From Hyphomicrobiales bacterium (lineage in GTDB: Bacteria > Pseudomonadota > Alphaproteobacteria > Rhizobiales > Beijerinckiaceae), in NCBI GenBank assembly GCA_947455725.1, contig CANGPL010000006.1, positions 1 to 64,000 on the forward strand: a stretch of 64,000 bases of DNA. Direction: 5' to 3'. The notes below the pieces were generated by a model. That model saw only the letters and a program-made list of their open reading frames with translations. It was not told the origin of the DNA and did no database searches. The position numbers were made by a program, and so were the translations under genes. Shown here piece by piece: positions 44,695 through 54,227 of the stretch; the stretch's first letter is position 1; every line of letters begins with the position of its first letter.

Positions 44695-45539
44695 GCGAAA
44701 ACAGTTTGGGCGCTTGTGTCATTGGTCACCCCATCGCTCATTCGCGATCGCCGATGATTCATGGCTATTGGTTGAAGCAATTAGGGCTCGCAGGACATTA
44801 TAACCGGGAAGACATTTTGCCCGAACATTTTGCTGGTTTCGTGCGCGCGTTACGGGAGCACGGGTATAAAGGATGCAATGTAACGCTTCCGTATAAAGAG
44901 GCGGCGTTTCATCTTCTTGATCGCGCCACACCCCGCGCGCAACAATTGCAAGTCGCCAATACGCTTTGGTTTGAAGGCGATATTCTATGCGGCGACAATA
45001 CCGATGTTGAAGGCTTTGTCGCTAATCTCGATGAGCGTGCACCGCATTGGGATAAAGACCTTAAAAAGGCCGTCGTATTGGGTGCTGGCGGTGCTGCGGC
45101 AAGCATTATTGTTGGTTTACAAGAGCGCGGCGCATCAGAAATTTATGTCGTCAATCGGACCTTTGAAAAAGCCGAAATTCTCGCCAAACGGTTTGGCGCA
45201 AATGTTCACCCGGCCCATTGGTCTGACTTAAGTGAATGCCTCAAGAACAGCGATATATTGGTCAACACAACCTCGTTAGGCATGAAGGGCCAGAGTGAGC
45301 TCGAAATAAACCTTGATCCTTTGCCACTAACGGCACTTGTGACCGATATTGTCTATGTACCTCTAGAAACAGGATTGCTCCGCCAAGCCAAACAGCGCGG
45401 CAATCCAATCGCCGATGGGTTAGGCATGCTTTTGTATCAAGCTGTGCCGGGTTTTGAGCATTGGTTTGGTCAACGGCCTATCGTTACCAAAGAGCTGCGT
45501 CGTTTGATTGAAGATAATATTAGAGGCGTAACCGCATGA
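44691..45539 (+). CDS. aroE: Shikimate dehydrogenase
   Basis: NADP-dependent reduction of 3-dehydroshikimate to shikimate. Key motifs are the shikimate-binding GHPIAHSRSPMIHGYW, the catalytic Lys in NVTLPYKEAA, the Asp in GDNTDVEGF, and the NADP-binding GAGGAAASI. The ATG at 44691 overlaps the maf stop (ATGA) and gives 282 residues; an ATG at 44679 is also in frame but lacks a separate ribosome binding site. The pathway steps before and after it are partly covered by the aroKB fusion 35 kb away. It overlaps coaE by 4 bp. Confidence 0.95.
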   Translation: MSENSLGACVIGHPIAHSRSPMIHGYWLKQLGLAGHYNREDILPEHFAGFVRALREHGYKGCNVTLPYKEAAFHLLDRATPRAQQLQVANTLWFEGDILCGDNTDVEGFVANLDERAPHWDKDLKKAVVLGAGGAAASIIVGLQERGASEIYVVNRTFEKAEILAKRFGANVHPAHWSDLSECLKNSDILVNTTSLGMKGQSELEINLDPLPLTALVTDIVYVPLETGLLRQAKQRGNPIADGLGMLLYQAVPGFEHWFGQRPIVTKELRRLIEDNIRGVTA

Positions 45540-46162
45540 CCTTTGTGCTCGGCCTTACGGGCTCGATTGGCATGGGAAAATCGACAACGTCCAATCTCTT
45601 TCGAGAGCGGGGCGTGCCCATTTATGATGCCGATGCGGCGGTTCATGCGTTGTATCGCGGTAAAGCAGCGCCCTTCATTGAAGCCGCTTTTCCCGGCAGC
45701 GTTATCGACGGTGTGGTTGATCGCAAGCGGTTATCGCCGATGGTGCTTGGCAATTCGGACGCGATGAAACGCCTCGAAGAGATCATCCATCCGCTTGTGC
45801 GCGAAGCGGAACGAGCCTTTTTGCGCGATGCTGTCGCTCGTTCCGTGCCGCTTGTGGTCTTGGATATTCCTTTATTGTTGGAAACCAAGGGGCAGGATCG
45901 GGTTGATGCGATTATCCTCGTTTCAACCGATTATTCTGTTCAGAAAGCGCGCGTACTCGAGCGTCCCGGCATGACGGTAGAGCATTTTCAGGCGATTTTG
46001 GCGCGTCAAATTCCCGATTCGGAAAAACGAAAGCACGCGCATTTGATTATCGATACGAGCTATGGTGTTTCCGATGCTGGTCGTCAGGTTGATGCCGCGA
46101 TTCGTACCTTTCGTGGTCGGATCGGCCACGCGGCTATCAACGCTATTAAAGGAAGCGCCTAA
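45536..46162 (+). CDS. coaE: Dephospho-CoA kinase
   Basis: Last enzyme of coenzyme A synthesis, phosphorylating dephospho-CoA at the ribose 3' hydroxyl. The P-loop GLTGSIGMGKSTT is at residues 6-18. The YDADAAVH and LVVLDIPLLLETK segments contain the substrate-binding Asp residues. At 208 residues it has normal length. It overlaps aroE by 4 bp. The first enzyme of the same pathway, coaA, is also in the window at 51375-52364. Confidence 0.95.
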   Translation: MTFVLGLTGSIGMGKSTTSNLFRERGVPIYDADAAVHALYRGKAAPFIEAAFPGSVIDGVVDRKRLSPMVLGNSDAMKRLEEIIHPLVREAERAFLRDAVARSVPLVVLDIPLLLETKGQDRVDAIILVSTDYSVQKARVLERPGMTVEHFQAILARQIPDSEKRKHAHLIIDTSYGVSDAGRQVDAAIRTFRGRIGHAAINAIKGSA

Positions 46163-46165
46163 TTT

Positions 46166-46882
46166 ATGCGTGAAATTGTTTTTGATACCGAAACAACGGG
46201 GCTTAATCCGCTCGGTGGCGACCGCATCGTTGAAATTGGTTGCGTCGAATTGTTCAATCGGCTGCCGACTGGCGAGACCTTTCACGTTTATCTCAATCCG
46301 GAACGCGATATGCCTGAGGCCGCTTTTCGCGTGCACGGCCTTTCGACGGAGTTTTTGGCCGATAAACCGCTCTTTTCGGAGATTGTTCAGGACTTCATCG
46401 ATTTTATCGGTGATGCTGCTCTAGTCGCCCATAATGCGTCATTCGATATGGGCTTCATCAATGCGGAATTGGTGCGGGTGGACCGCCCTGTTATTGATTC
46501 TGAACGCGTGATCGACACGCTACAAATTGCGCGGCGGAAACATCCATTTGGCCCCAATAGCCTTGATGCGCTTTGTCAGCGCTACAATATCGACAATTCC
46601 AAGCGCACAAAGCACGGCGCTTTGCTCGATTCGGAAATTCTGGCGGAAGTTTATATTGAACTTACCGGCGGGCGGCAGGCCGATTTAGGCCTTGCTGCCG
46701 TTGAAACGGCAAAGTCTGAGCGCTCACGATTAAATGACGGCGTGAGAGTAGGGCTGAAGCGGCCAAACGCTTTACCCAATCGCCTCACTGAATCTGAATT
46801 GGCCGCCCATCAGGCTTTCGTCGCCACGCTCGGTGGCGACGTGATTTGGAAAGACTATATTCGCGACGCGGCGGACGACTGA
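46166..46882 (+). CDS. dnaQ: DNA polymerase III subunit epsilon (3'-5' proofreading exonuclease)
   Basis: Proofreading exonuclease of the replicative polymerase. The DEDDh motifs are visible: Exo I VFDTETTGLNP, Exo II HNASFDMGFINAE and Exo III with His and Asp in KHGALLDSEILAEVYIEL. The C-terminal part after residue 180, which binds the polymerase alpha subunit, is present. The 238-residue length is typical. It closes the origin-linked cluster, and dnaQ at this place is conserved in alphaproteobacteria. It converges with secB with a 12-bp gap. Confidence 0.95.
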   Translation: MREIVFDTETTGLNPLGGDRIVEIGCVELFNRLPTGETFHVYLNPERDMPEAAFRVHGLSTEFLADKPLFSEIVQDFIDFIGDAALVAHNASFDMGFINAELVRVDRPVIDSERVIDTLQIARRKHPFGPNSLDALCQRYNIDNSKRTKHGALLDSEILAEVYIELTGGRQADLGLAAVETAKSERSRLNDGVRVGLKRPNALPNRLTESELAAHQAFVATLGGDVIWKDYIRDAADD

Positions 46883-46894
46883 GCGAATGATCTT

Positions 46895-47365
46895 TTAAGC
46901 GTTGCCGACGGTTTCGCTTTGTAATTGCGATATTTTCTGCTGATAAAGCCCGGCAAAATCGATCGGATCGATCAACAATGGTGGGAAACCGCCATTCCGG
47001 ACGCTATCGGCAATAATTTGCCGCGCGAACGGGAAGAGCAGGCGCGGACACTCAATCATGATCACGCCCTGAACATTGTCAGCTGGAATATTGAGGACGC
47101 GGAAAATTCCTGCATAAATAAGCTCAAACCGGAACATAAGGTCTTCGGCTTCACCTGCTTTGCCTTCCAACAGCAGCTCAACTTCAAAATCGGTTTCGCT
47201 CAATTGCTTGGCGTTCACATTGACGGAGATCGCGATGTTCGGTCCATTTTCGCGCGGCGCTAAAGAATTTGGCGCATTCGGATTTTCGAACGATAGGTCC
47301 TTGATATACTGCCCAAGTGCCGAGAGGCTGGGGCGTGCTTGGTTGGCTGTGTCGGCATCGGTCAT
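46895..47365 (-). CDS. secB: Protein-export chaperone SecB
   Basis: Tetrameric cytosolic chaperone that keeps preproteins unfolded for SecA. The 156-residue product contains YIKDLSFENPNAP, the VELLLEGKA strand and ECPRLLFPFARQIIADSVRNGGFPPLLIDPIDFAGLY, the classical SecB signature. The ATG at 47365 has a GGAG-like site upstream, and earlier in-frame codons would add an unlikely extension. It is the only minus-strand gene between the origin and 51 kb. It is divergent from timA with 180 bp between the start codons. Confidence 0.95.
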   Translation of the reverse strand: MTDADTANQARPSLSALGQYIKDLSFENPNAPNSLAPRENGPNIAISVNVNAKQLSETDFEVELLLEGKAGEAEDLMFRFELIYAGIFRVLNIPADNVQGVIMIECPRLLFPFARQIIADSVRNGGFPPLLIDPIDFAGLYQQKISQLQSETVGNA

Positions 47366-47545
47366 CGTCAAAGACTCCAAGAAGCTGGTCGAATAAGAGA
47401 AAAAATCGACATAAGATCGTTCTATGATAGACCAGAACGTGATTTTTACCCTAAGGTCAAGCACGTGCCATTTGGATTTTGATGATAAATTCCCATATAG
47501 GGTTAAGCGATTGGTTTAGCTCCCAACAGGCTTGGTAAGATTTTC

Positions 47546-48244
47546 ATGCAGGATGGCTTTGATTTGTCGATTATTGTTTTTTTATTGCTCGCCGTCTTTG
47601 TAGGCTGGCGACTTTATAGTGTGCTTGGAACCCGGCCTGAACGCGACGATCAGGGCGTAACCCCCTCTAATTCCAACGTAACCAAACTGATTTTGCCGAC
47701 GGCACCGCGAGACGCAGCCCCTCAACCCGTTGCCGAAGCGGCTCATGAGGCCGATCCCGCACGCTGGAAAGGGATCGCTGAACTTGGAACACCTTTAGCC
47801 GATTCGTTGGATGCGCTTGTCGCTGCGGATCCAAGCTTCGACGCGCGCCAATTTATTGCCGGCGCCCGCGGTGCTTATGAAGCGATTGTGGTTGCCTTTG
47901 CATCGGGTGATCGAAACACGCTTCGCGAGCTTTTATCGCGCGATGTCTTTGAGAGCTTCGTTACAGCGATAGCCGAACGTGAAAAACGCGGCGAAACGGT
48001 TGAGACGACTTTTGTTGGCATTGAAAAAGTTGATCTTCATCACGTGCAATTGCGCGGTAATGCAGCGCAGATAACGGTACAGTTTCTCTCTAAACTGATC
48101 ACGGCCACGCGCGATGCGGCTGGTGTTATTACCGACGGTGCAGCCGATAAGGTTGTTGATGTCACCGATATCTGGACCTTCGCGCGCGAACTTAATAGCC
48201 GCGATCCCGTTTGGAAATTAATCGCTACCGAGGCCGCGCACTGA
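47546..48244 (+). CDS. Tim44/TimA-like membrane-anchored protein
   Basis: A 232-residue protein with an N-terminal membrane helix (about 6-26, DLSIIVFLLLAVFVGWRLYSVLG) and a Tim44-like domain (about 85-230, FIAGARGAYEAIVVAFASGD onward). Tim44-domain proteins of alphaproteobacteria (TimA) are related to the mitochondrial import motor subunit. Their bacterial role in envelope biogenesis is poorly defined. A linker of about 60 residues separates the helix from the domain. It begins a timA-mltA-smr-xre run on the plus strand and is divergent from secB. Confidence 0.9.
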   Translation: MQDGFDLSIIVFLLLAVFVGWRLYSVLGTRPERDDQGVTPSNSNVTKLILPTAPRDAAPQPVAEAAHEADPARWKGIAELGTPLADSLDALVAADPSFDARQFIAGARGAYEAIVVAFASGDRNTLRELLSRDVFESFVTAIAEREKRGETVETTFVGIEKVDLHHVQLRGNAAQITVQFLSKLITATRDAAGVITDGAADKVVDVTDIWTFARELNSRDPVWKLIATEAAH

Positions 48245-48253
48245 GTGTGATGA

Positions 48254-49339
48254 ATGCTACCCGAGCTCATCGATGCTGATCTTAAACCCATCTCCTTTTC
48301 GGTGATTGAGCATTGGTCCTCGGATGAGCATCAGCACGCCTTTGTGAGTTTTTTAAAAACGGCAAAATCAGAAATTGCGCAAACGCCGCATTTACGGCCG
48401 GCGCGGTTCCATGATCCGCGCCTGTTACCGATCTATCACAAGGCGCTTGAACACGCGGCCCAGCAAGGTGACGCGCGAGGCTTTTTTGAAACTTATTTCG
48501 TGCCCTACAAAGTTGAACCGCATCAGAGCCGAGGCTTTTTGACGGGCTATTACGAGCCGGAAATTCTAGGCTCGGTTGAGAAAACAGAGCAATTTTCAAT
48601 TCCCGTCCTCGCTAGACCTGCCGATCTCGTCACCTTCGCGCAAGATGAGCCCTCACCGCTTGAATTCTATTCCGCAGCCCGAGAAACGCCTGATGGGCTT
48701 GTGCCCTATTTCGACCGCGCGGCGATTTGGGATGGTGCGCTTGATGGGTTGGGTCTGGAGCTTCTCTATTTGCCCGACAAGGTCGAATTGTTTTTCGCGC
48801 ATATTCAGGGTTCAGCCCGCGTCCGACTACAAAACGGCAAAATCTGTCGCCTGACCTATGCCGGTCGTAACGGCCATCCTTACACCACGATTGCCAAAAT
48901 CATCGTCGCTGAAGGGCATATGGCGCTGGGCGATATCCATCTCGAATCGCTGAAAGCCTGGTTGCGCAGCAATCCGGAACATGCCGAACGGTTGATGCGG
49001 CTAAACCGATCTTACATTTTTTTCTCCCGCTCGGATGATTTGCCCGAAACCGAAGGCCCGATCGGTGCCGCGTCAACGAGCCTTGATGCAGGCTGTTCCA
49101 TTGCGGTTGATAGGCGGCAATGGAGCTATGGATTACCCTTTTTCATTTCCGCTGATTTGCCCGACGGGCATGGACAAATCGCGCCGTTTTCGCGTTTGAT
49201 GATCGCGCAAGATACCGGATCAGCGATATTGGGTGCAGCTCGCGCCGATCTCTTTATGGGGTCGGGCGATGAAGCGGGCCGTCGCGCGGGGCTTATTCGT
49301 CATCCGGGCGAGTTCATTGTTTTATTGCCACGGAGCTAA
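48254..49339 (+). CDS. mltA: Membrane-bound lytic murein transglycosylase A
   Basis: Cleaves glycan strands of peptidoglycan with formation of 1,6-anhydromuramic acid. The 361-residue protein has the MltA domain (SRGFLTGYYEPEILG near residue 94) and the C-terminal 3D domain with the catalytic Asp in LMIAQDTGSAILGAARADLFMGSG. No clear signal peptide or lipobox is visible at the chosen start (MLPELIDADLKPISF), so export is not explained by this N-terminus. It starts 9 bp after the timA stop and is followed by an Smr gene after 6 bp. Confidence 0.93.
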   Translation: MLPELIDADLKPISFSVIEHWSSDEHQHAFVSFLKTAKSEIAQTPHLRPARFHDPRLLPIYHKALEHAAQQGDARGFFETYFVPYKVEPHQSRGFLTGYYEPEILGSVEKTEQFSIPVLARPADLVTFAQDEPSPLEFYSAARETPDGLVPYFDRAAIWDGALDGLGLELLYLPDKVELFFAHIQGSARVRLQNGKICRLTYAGRNGHPYTTIAKIIVAEGHMALGDIHLESLKAWLRSNPEHAERLMRLNRSYIFFSRSDDLPETEGPIGAASTSLDAGCSIAVDRRQWSYGLPFFISADLPDGHGQIAPFSRLMIAQDTGSAILGAARADLFMGSGDEAGRRAGLIRHPGEFIVLLPRS

Positions 49340-49345
49340 ATTCTT

Positions 49346-49957
49346 ATGTCGGGCGGACGGCGAAAACGGACACTAACGGCAGATGAAGTGTCGCTTTGGT
49401 CGCATGTCACGCGCCATATCGAGCCTATCCGCGCCAAAGCGCCGAAGATTGAGGCTCCCGCCCCACCGGCTGAACCGGTGATCGAGGTAAAAGCGCCTCC
49501 ACCGCCACCCAAATTTACAAAACCGCCAAAATTTGAGGCACCAGCCCCACCCCCGCCTGTTAAACCGCCCGCACACCCACCTATCCCGCCGCTTGCTCCG
49601 TTGGAACGGCGGCTTCGGCAACGTCTATCTCGCGGTGCGCAGCCAATCGATTCCGTCATCGATCTTCACGGCAAGCGACAGGACGAGGCCCATGAGGCTT
49701 TAAGGCGCTTTATTATCGGGGCCCATGCGATGGGTTATGCCGTCATTCTGGTGGTGACCGGAAAAGGCGCGTCAGGTCCGAATGATCAAGGCATGTTCGA
49801 AGAGCGCGGCGTTTTGCGTCGTACCGTGCCGCATTGGCTCCGTATGCCCGATATGCGGCCTTACGTGATTGGCTTTGAACCCGCGGCCCAACACCATGGC
49901 GGCTCGGGCGCGCTTTATGTCCGCATCCGGCGGAAGCGCGGAGGTGGTGGCTCATGA
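49346..49957 (+). CDS. Smr domain protein with proline-rich linker
   Basis: A 203-residue protein. The C-terminal Smr domain (about 100-200) has the DLHG motif in SVIDLHGKRQDEAHEAL, the VTGKG turn and the HGGSGALYVRIRR end. Residues about 38-88 are extremely rich in Pro and Ala (runs of PPPPP), an extended linker. Smr domains act as nickases or ribosome-collision nucleases in different proteins; which applies here is unknown. It overlaps the following HTH gene by 4 bp, so the two are coupled. This pairing is found in related bacteria. Confidence 0.92.
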   Translation: MSGGRRKRTLTADEVSLWSHVTRHIEPIRAKAPKIEAPAPPAEPVIEVKAPPPPPKFTKPPKFEAPAPPPPVKPPAHPPIPPLAPLERRLRQRLSRGAQPIDSVIDLHGKRQDEAHEALRRFIIGAHAMGYAVILVVTGKGASGPNDQGMFEERGVLRRTVPHWLRMPDMRPYVIGFEPAAQHHGGSGALYVRIRRKRGGGGS

Positions 49958-50325
49958 CCCCCTTCGGTGCCCGTTTACGCCAGTTGCGCGAAGACCGCGG
50001 TTTGCGCCTCAAAGACATGGCGGATGAATTGGGCGTCTCCGCCACCTATCTTTCAGCGCTCGAACATGGCCGCCGCTCCAAGCCCAATTGGAGCTTTATC
50101 CAGCGCGTCATCCATTATTTCAACATCATCTGGGATGAGGCCGACGAATTGCAGCGTCTTGCCGATCTATCAAACCCGAAAATCACCGTCGAAACGGCAG
50201 GCCTTCCACCCAAAGCAACCGAGTTTGCCAATCGCCTTGCGCGCGAGATCGCAACGCTCGAAGAAACCGAGCTCGAAGCGCTTCTGGCAACGCTCGATAG
50301 CGCGCGAAAACGCGTCCGGACTTGA
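49954..50325 (+). CDS. XRE-family helix-turn-helix regulator
   Basis: A 123-residue Cro/CI-type regulator. The HTH domain occupies about residues 4-62 (FGARLRQLREDRGLRLKDMADELGVSATYLSALEHGRRSKP), followed by a helical tail. It overlaps the smr gene by 4 bp at the end of the timA-mltA-smr-xre run. Targets are unknown. Its core-genome setting argues against a phage or toxin-antitoxin origin, and no toxin-like gene is adjacent. Confidence 0.9.
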   Translation: MTPFGARLRQLREDRGLRLKDMADELGVSATYLSALEHGRRSKPNWSFIQRVIHYFNIIWDEADELQRLADLSNPKITVETAGLPPKATEFANRLAREIATLEETELEALLATLDSARKRVRT

Positions 50326-50383
50326 CGGCAGTCTCGCTCACTGCCAAACGGGCGCGCGTTTCATTGTTAGAGAAAGTTTTTAA

Positions 50384-51388
50384 ATGGCCAATCAATCCCA
50401 CGATGTTTTAGGCATCGGCAACGCCATCGTCGATGTGTTGGCCCATACCGAAGACGATTTTCTCGTCGCCAATCAGCTTAATAAAGGCTCGATGCGGCTC
50501 ATCGACGAAGCGGAAGCCGAGCGCCTTTATGGTGCGATGGGACCGGCAACGATCATCTCTGGTGGATCAGCCGCCAATACCACCGTCGGCATCGCGTCGC
50601 TTGGTGGCAACGCAGCCTTTATCGGCAAAATTCGGCAGGACGCGGTGGGAGATGTTTTTGCGCATGACATTCGTGCCATCGGCGTGCGCTTTGATACGCC
50701 CCGCTCAGTTGAAGGCCCCGCCACCGCGCGTAGTTTCATCCTCGTTACACCCGATGGCGAACGCACGATGAATACCTATCTCGGCGCCTGCCAATTGCTG
50801 AATCCCGATGACATTGACGAAGCCCTCGTTGAGGCCTCCACTATCACCTATCTCGAAGGCTATTTGTGGGATCCGCCAGACGCGAAAGACGCGTTTCGTA
50901 AAGCCGCAGCCATTGCCCATCGCGCCGGCAATAAAGTGTCGATCACGCTATCGGACAGCTTCTGCGTCGATCGTTACCGCGACGAGTTCCGCGAATTGCT
51001 ACGCGATAAAACCATCGACATCCTTTTCGCCAATGAGCACGAGCTTAAAAGCCTCTATGCCACGTCGGATTTCGACAGCGCGCTCGCAGCCTTACGGCAA
51101 GAAGGCACGCTCGGCGTCGTTACCCGTTCCGAGCACGGCTCGCTCGTCGTCACCCATAATGCGACCAAGGCCGTCCCCGCTTTTCCGATTGAAACGCTGG
51201 TCGATACGACAGGCGCGGGCGATCTTTTTGCCGCGGGCTTTCTGTTGGGCTTATCGCGCGGCATCTCGCATGAAGATTGCGCGCGGATGGGTGCTTTGGC
51301 TGCGGCTGAAGTGATCCAGCATCTCGGCGCAAGGCCGCAAACGAGCCTTAAAGATTTAGCGCTTCAAAACGGGCTTACAATTTCCTAA
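50384..51388 (+). CDS. PfkB-family sugar/adenosine kinase
   Basis: A 334-residue ribokinase-fold kinase. The substrate-binding [16 protein letters not shown] motif is near residues 63-78, and the catalytic PfkB signature [17 protein letters not shown] near 271-287. Fold-level and length features point to adenosine kinase, as such genes in Rhizobiales are usually annotated, but ribokinase-like specificity is possible. The preceding gap is 58 bp. It converges with coaA and overlaps it by 14 bp. Confidence 0.9.
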   Translation: MANQSHDVLGIGNAIVDVLAHTEDDFLVANQLNKGSMRLIDEAEAERLYGAMGPATIISGGSAANTTVGIASLGGNAAFIGKIRQDAVGDVFAHDIRAIGVRFDTPRSVEGPATARSFILVTPDGERTMNTYLGACQLLNPDDIDEALVEASTITYLEGYLWDPPDAKDAFRKAAAIAHRAGNKVSITLSDSFCVDRYRDEFRELLRDKTIDILFANEHELKSLYATSDFDSALAALRQEGTLGVVTRSEHGSLVVTHNATKAVPAFPIETLVDTTGAGDLFAAGFLLGLSRGISHEDCARMGALAAAEVIQHLGARPQTSLKDLALQNGLTIS

Positions 51389-52364
51389 GCGCTACTTCGG
51401 TAATGCTGTGATGCCCACCTTTGGTCAAAATAAGGTCGGCGCGGGGACGCGTCGGCTCGATATTTTCACGCAAATTGGTGAGGTTAATCCGGTGCCAAAT
51501 ATCGCGCGCCATGGCTTCTGCATCTTGATCGCTTAGCTCGGCATATTTGCGGAAAAAGCTGCGTGGATCGCGAAACGCCGTATCGCGCAACCGCATGAAG
51601 CGATTGACATACCAGCGCTCTAAATCATCTTCCGGCGCATCGAGATAAATCGAAAAATCAAAAAAGTCGGACACGAAGGGAATAGGCTTCGACGATTTAG
51701 GCAGCCGGTTCGGCAACAACACGTTCAAACCTTCAACGATCAGAATATCCGGCCGATCTACCGTGATCTTTTCGCCCTTCACGACATCATACACCAAGTG
51801 CGAATAGACCGGCGCTTCGACATGGTGCTTGCCCGCTTTGATATCCGATAAAAACCGGATCAAGGCCGTGCCATCATAGCTTTCCGGAAAACCCTTACGT
51901 TCCATCAAGCCGAGCGCTTCAAGCTCGGCATTAGGCAGCAAAAATCCGTCTGTTGTGACGAGCTCCACCTTCGGCGTGTTGGGCCAGCGCGACAGCAGCG
52001 CTTTCAACACACGCGCGGTGGTTGATTTTCCCGCACTCACCGAGCCTGCAAGGCCGATGACGTAAGGCATTTTGCCGTCTTCAGCCATCAGGAAGCGCTG
52101 CGTTGCTTTAAATAGGCCCTGGGTTGCCGCAACATAAAGCGACAACAAACGCGAAAGCGGCAGATAAATCGCCACAACCTCATCAAGCGAAATCGGATCG
52201 CTCAAGGATTGTAATTTTTGTAAGTCATCCGCCGTCAACGTCATCGGTGTATCGGCACGCAAAGCGGCCCATTCCTGACGGGAGAACACGCGATAGGGCG
52301 ATAAAGCTTCCGCTAGTGCGTCCGATTCTGCTTCGTAGCTCAGATAATCACCAATGCCGCTCAT
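51375..52364 (-). CDS. coaA: Type I pantothenate kinase
   Basis: First and rate-setting step of coenzyme A synthesis, phosphorylating pantothenate; the family is feedback-inhibited by CoA. The 329-residue protein has the P-loop [17 protein letters not shown] near residue 103 and the conserved [26 protein letters not shown] segment. It is the last gene of the his cluster on this strand, 17 bp after hisE, an arrangement frequent in Rhizobiales. It overlaps the convergent kinase gene by 14 bp. Confidence 0.96.
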   Translation of the reverse strand: MSGIGDYLSYEAESDALAEALSPYRVFSRQEWAALRADTPMTLTADDLQKLQSLSDPISLDEVVAIYLPLSRLLSLYVAATQGLFKATQRFLMAEDGKMPYVIGLAGSVSAGKSTTARVLKALLSRWPNTPKVELVTTDGFLLPNAELEALGLMERKGFPESYDGTALIRFLSDIKAGKHHVEAPVYSHLVYDVVKGEKITVDRPDILIVEGLNVLLPNRLPKSSKPIPFVSDFFDFSIYLDAPEDDLERWYVNRFMRLRDTAFRDPRSFFRKYAELSDQDAEAMARDIWHRINLTNLRENIEPTRPRADLILTKGGHHSITEVALRKL

Positions 52365-52381
52365 GCGCGTTGGATCCAGTC

Positions 52382-52705
52382 TTAAGCGTGTGGCCGAGCC
52401 GCTTTTTCAGCAAGGCCCGTTTGCGCGGTGCGCCGTTTCAGTTCTGCCATGACATCCTCAAGCGGAATATTGGCGGCTTTGAGCACCACGAGCAAATGAT
52501 ACAGCACATCCGCGCTTTCAGCGACGAGATGCTCGCGATCCTTCATGACGGCTGCAATCACGGCCTCCACGGCTTCTTCGCCAAGTTTCTTGGCCGAAAC
52601 CTCGATCCCGCGCGCAATCAATTTCGCCGTATAGGATTCATCCGGTGAGGCCTTGGCGCGTTCAGCGACGATGCGTTCGAGATCACTCAGCGAAAAATCA
52701 TTCAT
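52382..52705 (-). CDS. hisE: Phosphoribosyl-ATP pyrophosphatase
   Basis: Second step of histidine synthesis, cleaving PRATP to PRAMP. At 107 residues it is a free-standing HisE, unlike the HisIE fusion of enterics. The MazG-like fold shows [24 protein letters not shown] and the metal-binding [11 protein letters not shown]. It touches hisF directly (stop and start separated by no bases) and is followed by coaA. HisI is not in the window. Confidence 0.95.
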   Translation of the reverse strand: MNDFSLSDLERIVAERAKASPDESYTAKLIARGIEVSAKKLGEEAVEAVIAAVMKDREHLVAESADVLYHLLVVLKAANIPLEDVMAELKRRTAQTGLAEKAARPHA

Positions 52706-53479
52706 TTAATCGATCCTCACGGGCAAGCCATTGGCGCGAAGTTTTTCTTTGGCCTCGCGGATCGTGTGTTCACCAAAATGAAAAATCGAGGCCGCTAATA
52801 CAGCGCTCGCATGACCATCGCGAATTCCCTCAACCATATGGTCGAGCGACCCAACTCCACCAGAGGCGATCACAGGAATCGTAACCGCGTCTGCAATCGC
52901 GCGCGTCAACGCAATATCGTAGCCGATCTTGGTGCCATCGCGATCCATCGAGGTCAGCAAAATTTCGCCTGCGCCTAAAGCGGCCACTTCTTGCGCGTAT
53001 TGAATGGCATCAATGCCAGTGGGCTTCCTGCCGCCATGGGTGAAAATCTCCCAACGGTCCGGTGAACCCGCTTCTGAAACTTTTTTAGCATCCACCGCCA
53101 CAACAATACATTGCGTGCCGAATTTTTCCGCCGCACGCCTTACAAAATCGCGGTCATTCACAGCGGCGGTCATAATCGAAACCTTATCAGCCCCGGCAAG
53201 CAGCAGATTGCGGATATCCTCGATCGTTCGCACCCCGCCACCAACCGTTAGCGGCATAAAGCAGGCTTCTGCCGTACGGCTGACAACATCCATCAGTGTG
53301 CCACGGTTTTCATGGCTTGCGGTGATATCGAGAAAGCACAATTCATCGGCGCCCGCCGCATCATAGGCAATGGCGGATTCAACCGGATCGCCTGCATCCC
53401 GCAGATCGACGAATTGCACGCCTTTAACAACGCGGCCATCCTTCACATCAAGGCATGGAATAACCCTGACCTTAAGCAT
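52706..53479 (-). CDS. hisF: Imidazole glycerol phosphate synthase subunit HisF
   Basis: Cyclase subunit that joins PRFAR and ammonia from HisH to give imidazole glycerol phosphate and AICAR. The (beta/alpha)8 barrel of 257 residues has catalytic Asp11 ([14 protein letters not shown]) and Asp130 (VVAVDAKKV). Phosphate loops IASGGVG and GGGVRTI are present. It overlaps hisA by 8 bp. Its partner HisH is two genes upstream in the same operon. Confidence 0.97.
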   Translation of the reverse strand: MLKVRVIPCLDVKDGRVVKGVQFVDLRDAGDPVESAIAYDAAGADELCFLDITASHENRGTLMDVVSRTAEACFMPLTVGGGVRTIEDIRNLLLAGADKVSIMTAAVNDRDFVRRAAEKFGTQCIVVAVDAKKVSEAGSPDRWEIFTHGGRKPTGIDAIQYAQEVAALGAGEILLTSMDRDGTKIGYDIALTRAIADAVTIPVIASGGVGSLDHMVEGIRDGHASAVLAASIFHFGEHTIREAKEKLRANGLPVRID

Positions 53480-54227
53480 GGGAGCGTCCTTTGCTCGACC
53501 GGATCAAGGCCAAGGCTTCCGCCGGATCAAGTCGACCATCATAGAGCGCCCGCCCGCTGATCGCGCCTTCAAGCACCGCGCAATCCGGTTGCGTGAGCCG
53601 CGCAATATCCTCAATCGAAGCCAACCCACCGGAAGCGATAACCGGAATGGTGAGCGCATTCGCCAAGGCAAGGGTTGAATCGATATTAAGACCCTTCAAC
53701 AGTCCATCGCGCGAAATATCGGTGTAGATAATCGCCGCCACGCCCGCGTCTTGGAAGCGTAAACCCAATTCTTCCGCAGACATTTCCGAAAGGCTCGCCC
53801 AGCCATCAACGGCGACACGACCATCGCGCGCATCAATCCCCACCGCTACGCGTCCGGGAAAACGCCGCGCTGCTTCGCGCACAAAGGACGGATCTTTCAC
53901 CGCAGCCGTGCCGATAATCACCCGGCGAATGCCCGCTTCTAACCAGCCCTCAACGGTGCGAATATCGCGGATGCCGCCGCCCAATTGAATAGGCAGGCTG
54001 ATGCGTTTCACAATCGCACGAACCGCTTCCGCATTGACGGGCTTGCCCGCAAAAGCACCATCCAAGTCAACAATATGCAGCCACTCAAAACCCTGTGCCT
54101 CAAAACTCGCGGCTTGATCGGCAGGGTGGTCGCTAAACACGGTGGCTTGCGCCATATCGCCTTGAATCAGACGAACACAGCGGCCTTCTTTTAGATCGAT
54201 GGCAGGAAACAAAATCACGGACGCCAC
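53472..54227 (-). CDS. hisA: ProFAR isomerase HisA
   Basis: Isomerises ProFAR to PRFAR for the HisF/HisH enzyme. The 251-residue barrel has catalytic Asp11 ([14 protein letters not shown]) and Asp132 (VGIDARDG), and phosphate motifs QLGGGIR and IASGGLAS. It is overlapped by hisF at its 3' end and by hisH at its 5' end (13 bp), so the three are tightly coupled. Confidence 0.97.
   Translation of the reverse strand: MASVILFPAIDLKEGRCVRLIQGDMAQATVFSDHPADQAASFEAQGFEWLHIVDLDGAFAGKPVNAEAVRAIVKRISLPIQLGGGIRDIRTVEGWLEAGIRRVIIGTAAVKDPSFVREAARRFPGRVAVGIDARDGRVAVDGWASLSEMSAEELGLRFQDAGVAAIIYTDISRDGLLKGLNIDSTLALANALTIPVIASGGLASIEDIARLTQPDCAVLEGAISGRALYDGRLDPAEALALIRSSKGRSHA

Noticed and set aside
49954-50325. 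XRE regulator as an antitoxin
   Set aside because: No toxin-like partner; it is coupled to an Smr gene in a core-genome run.
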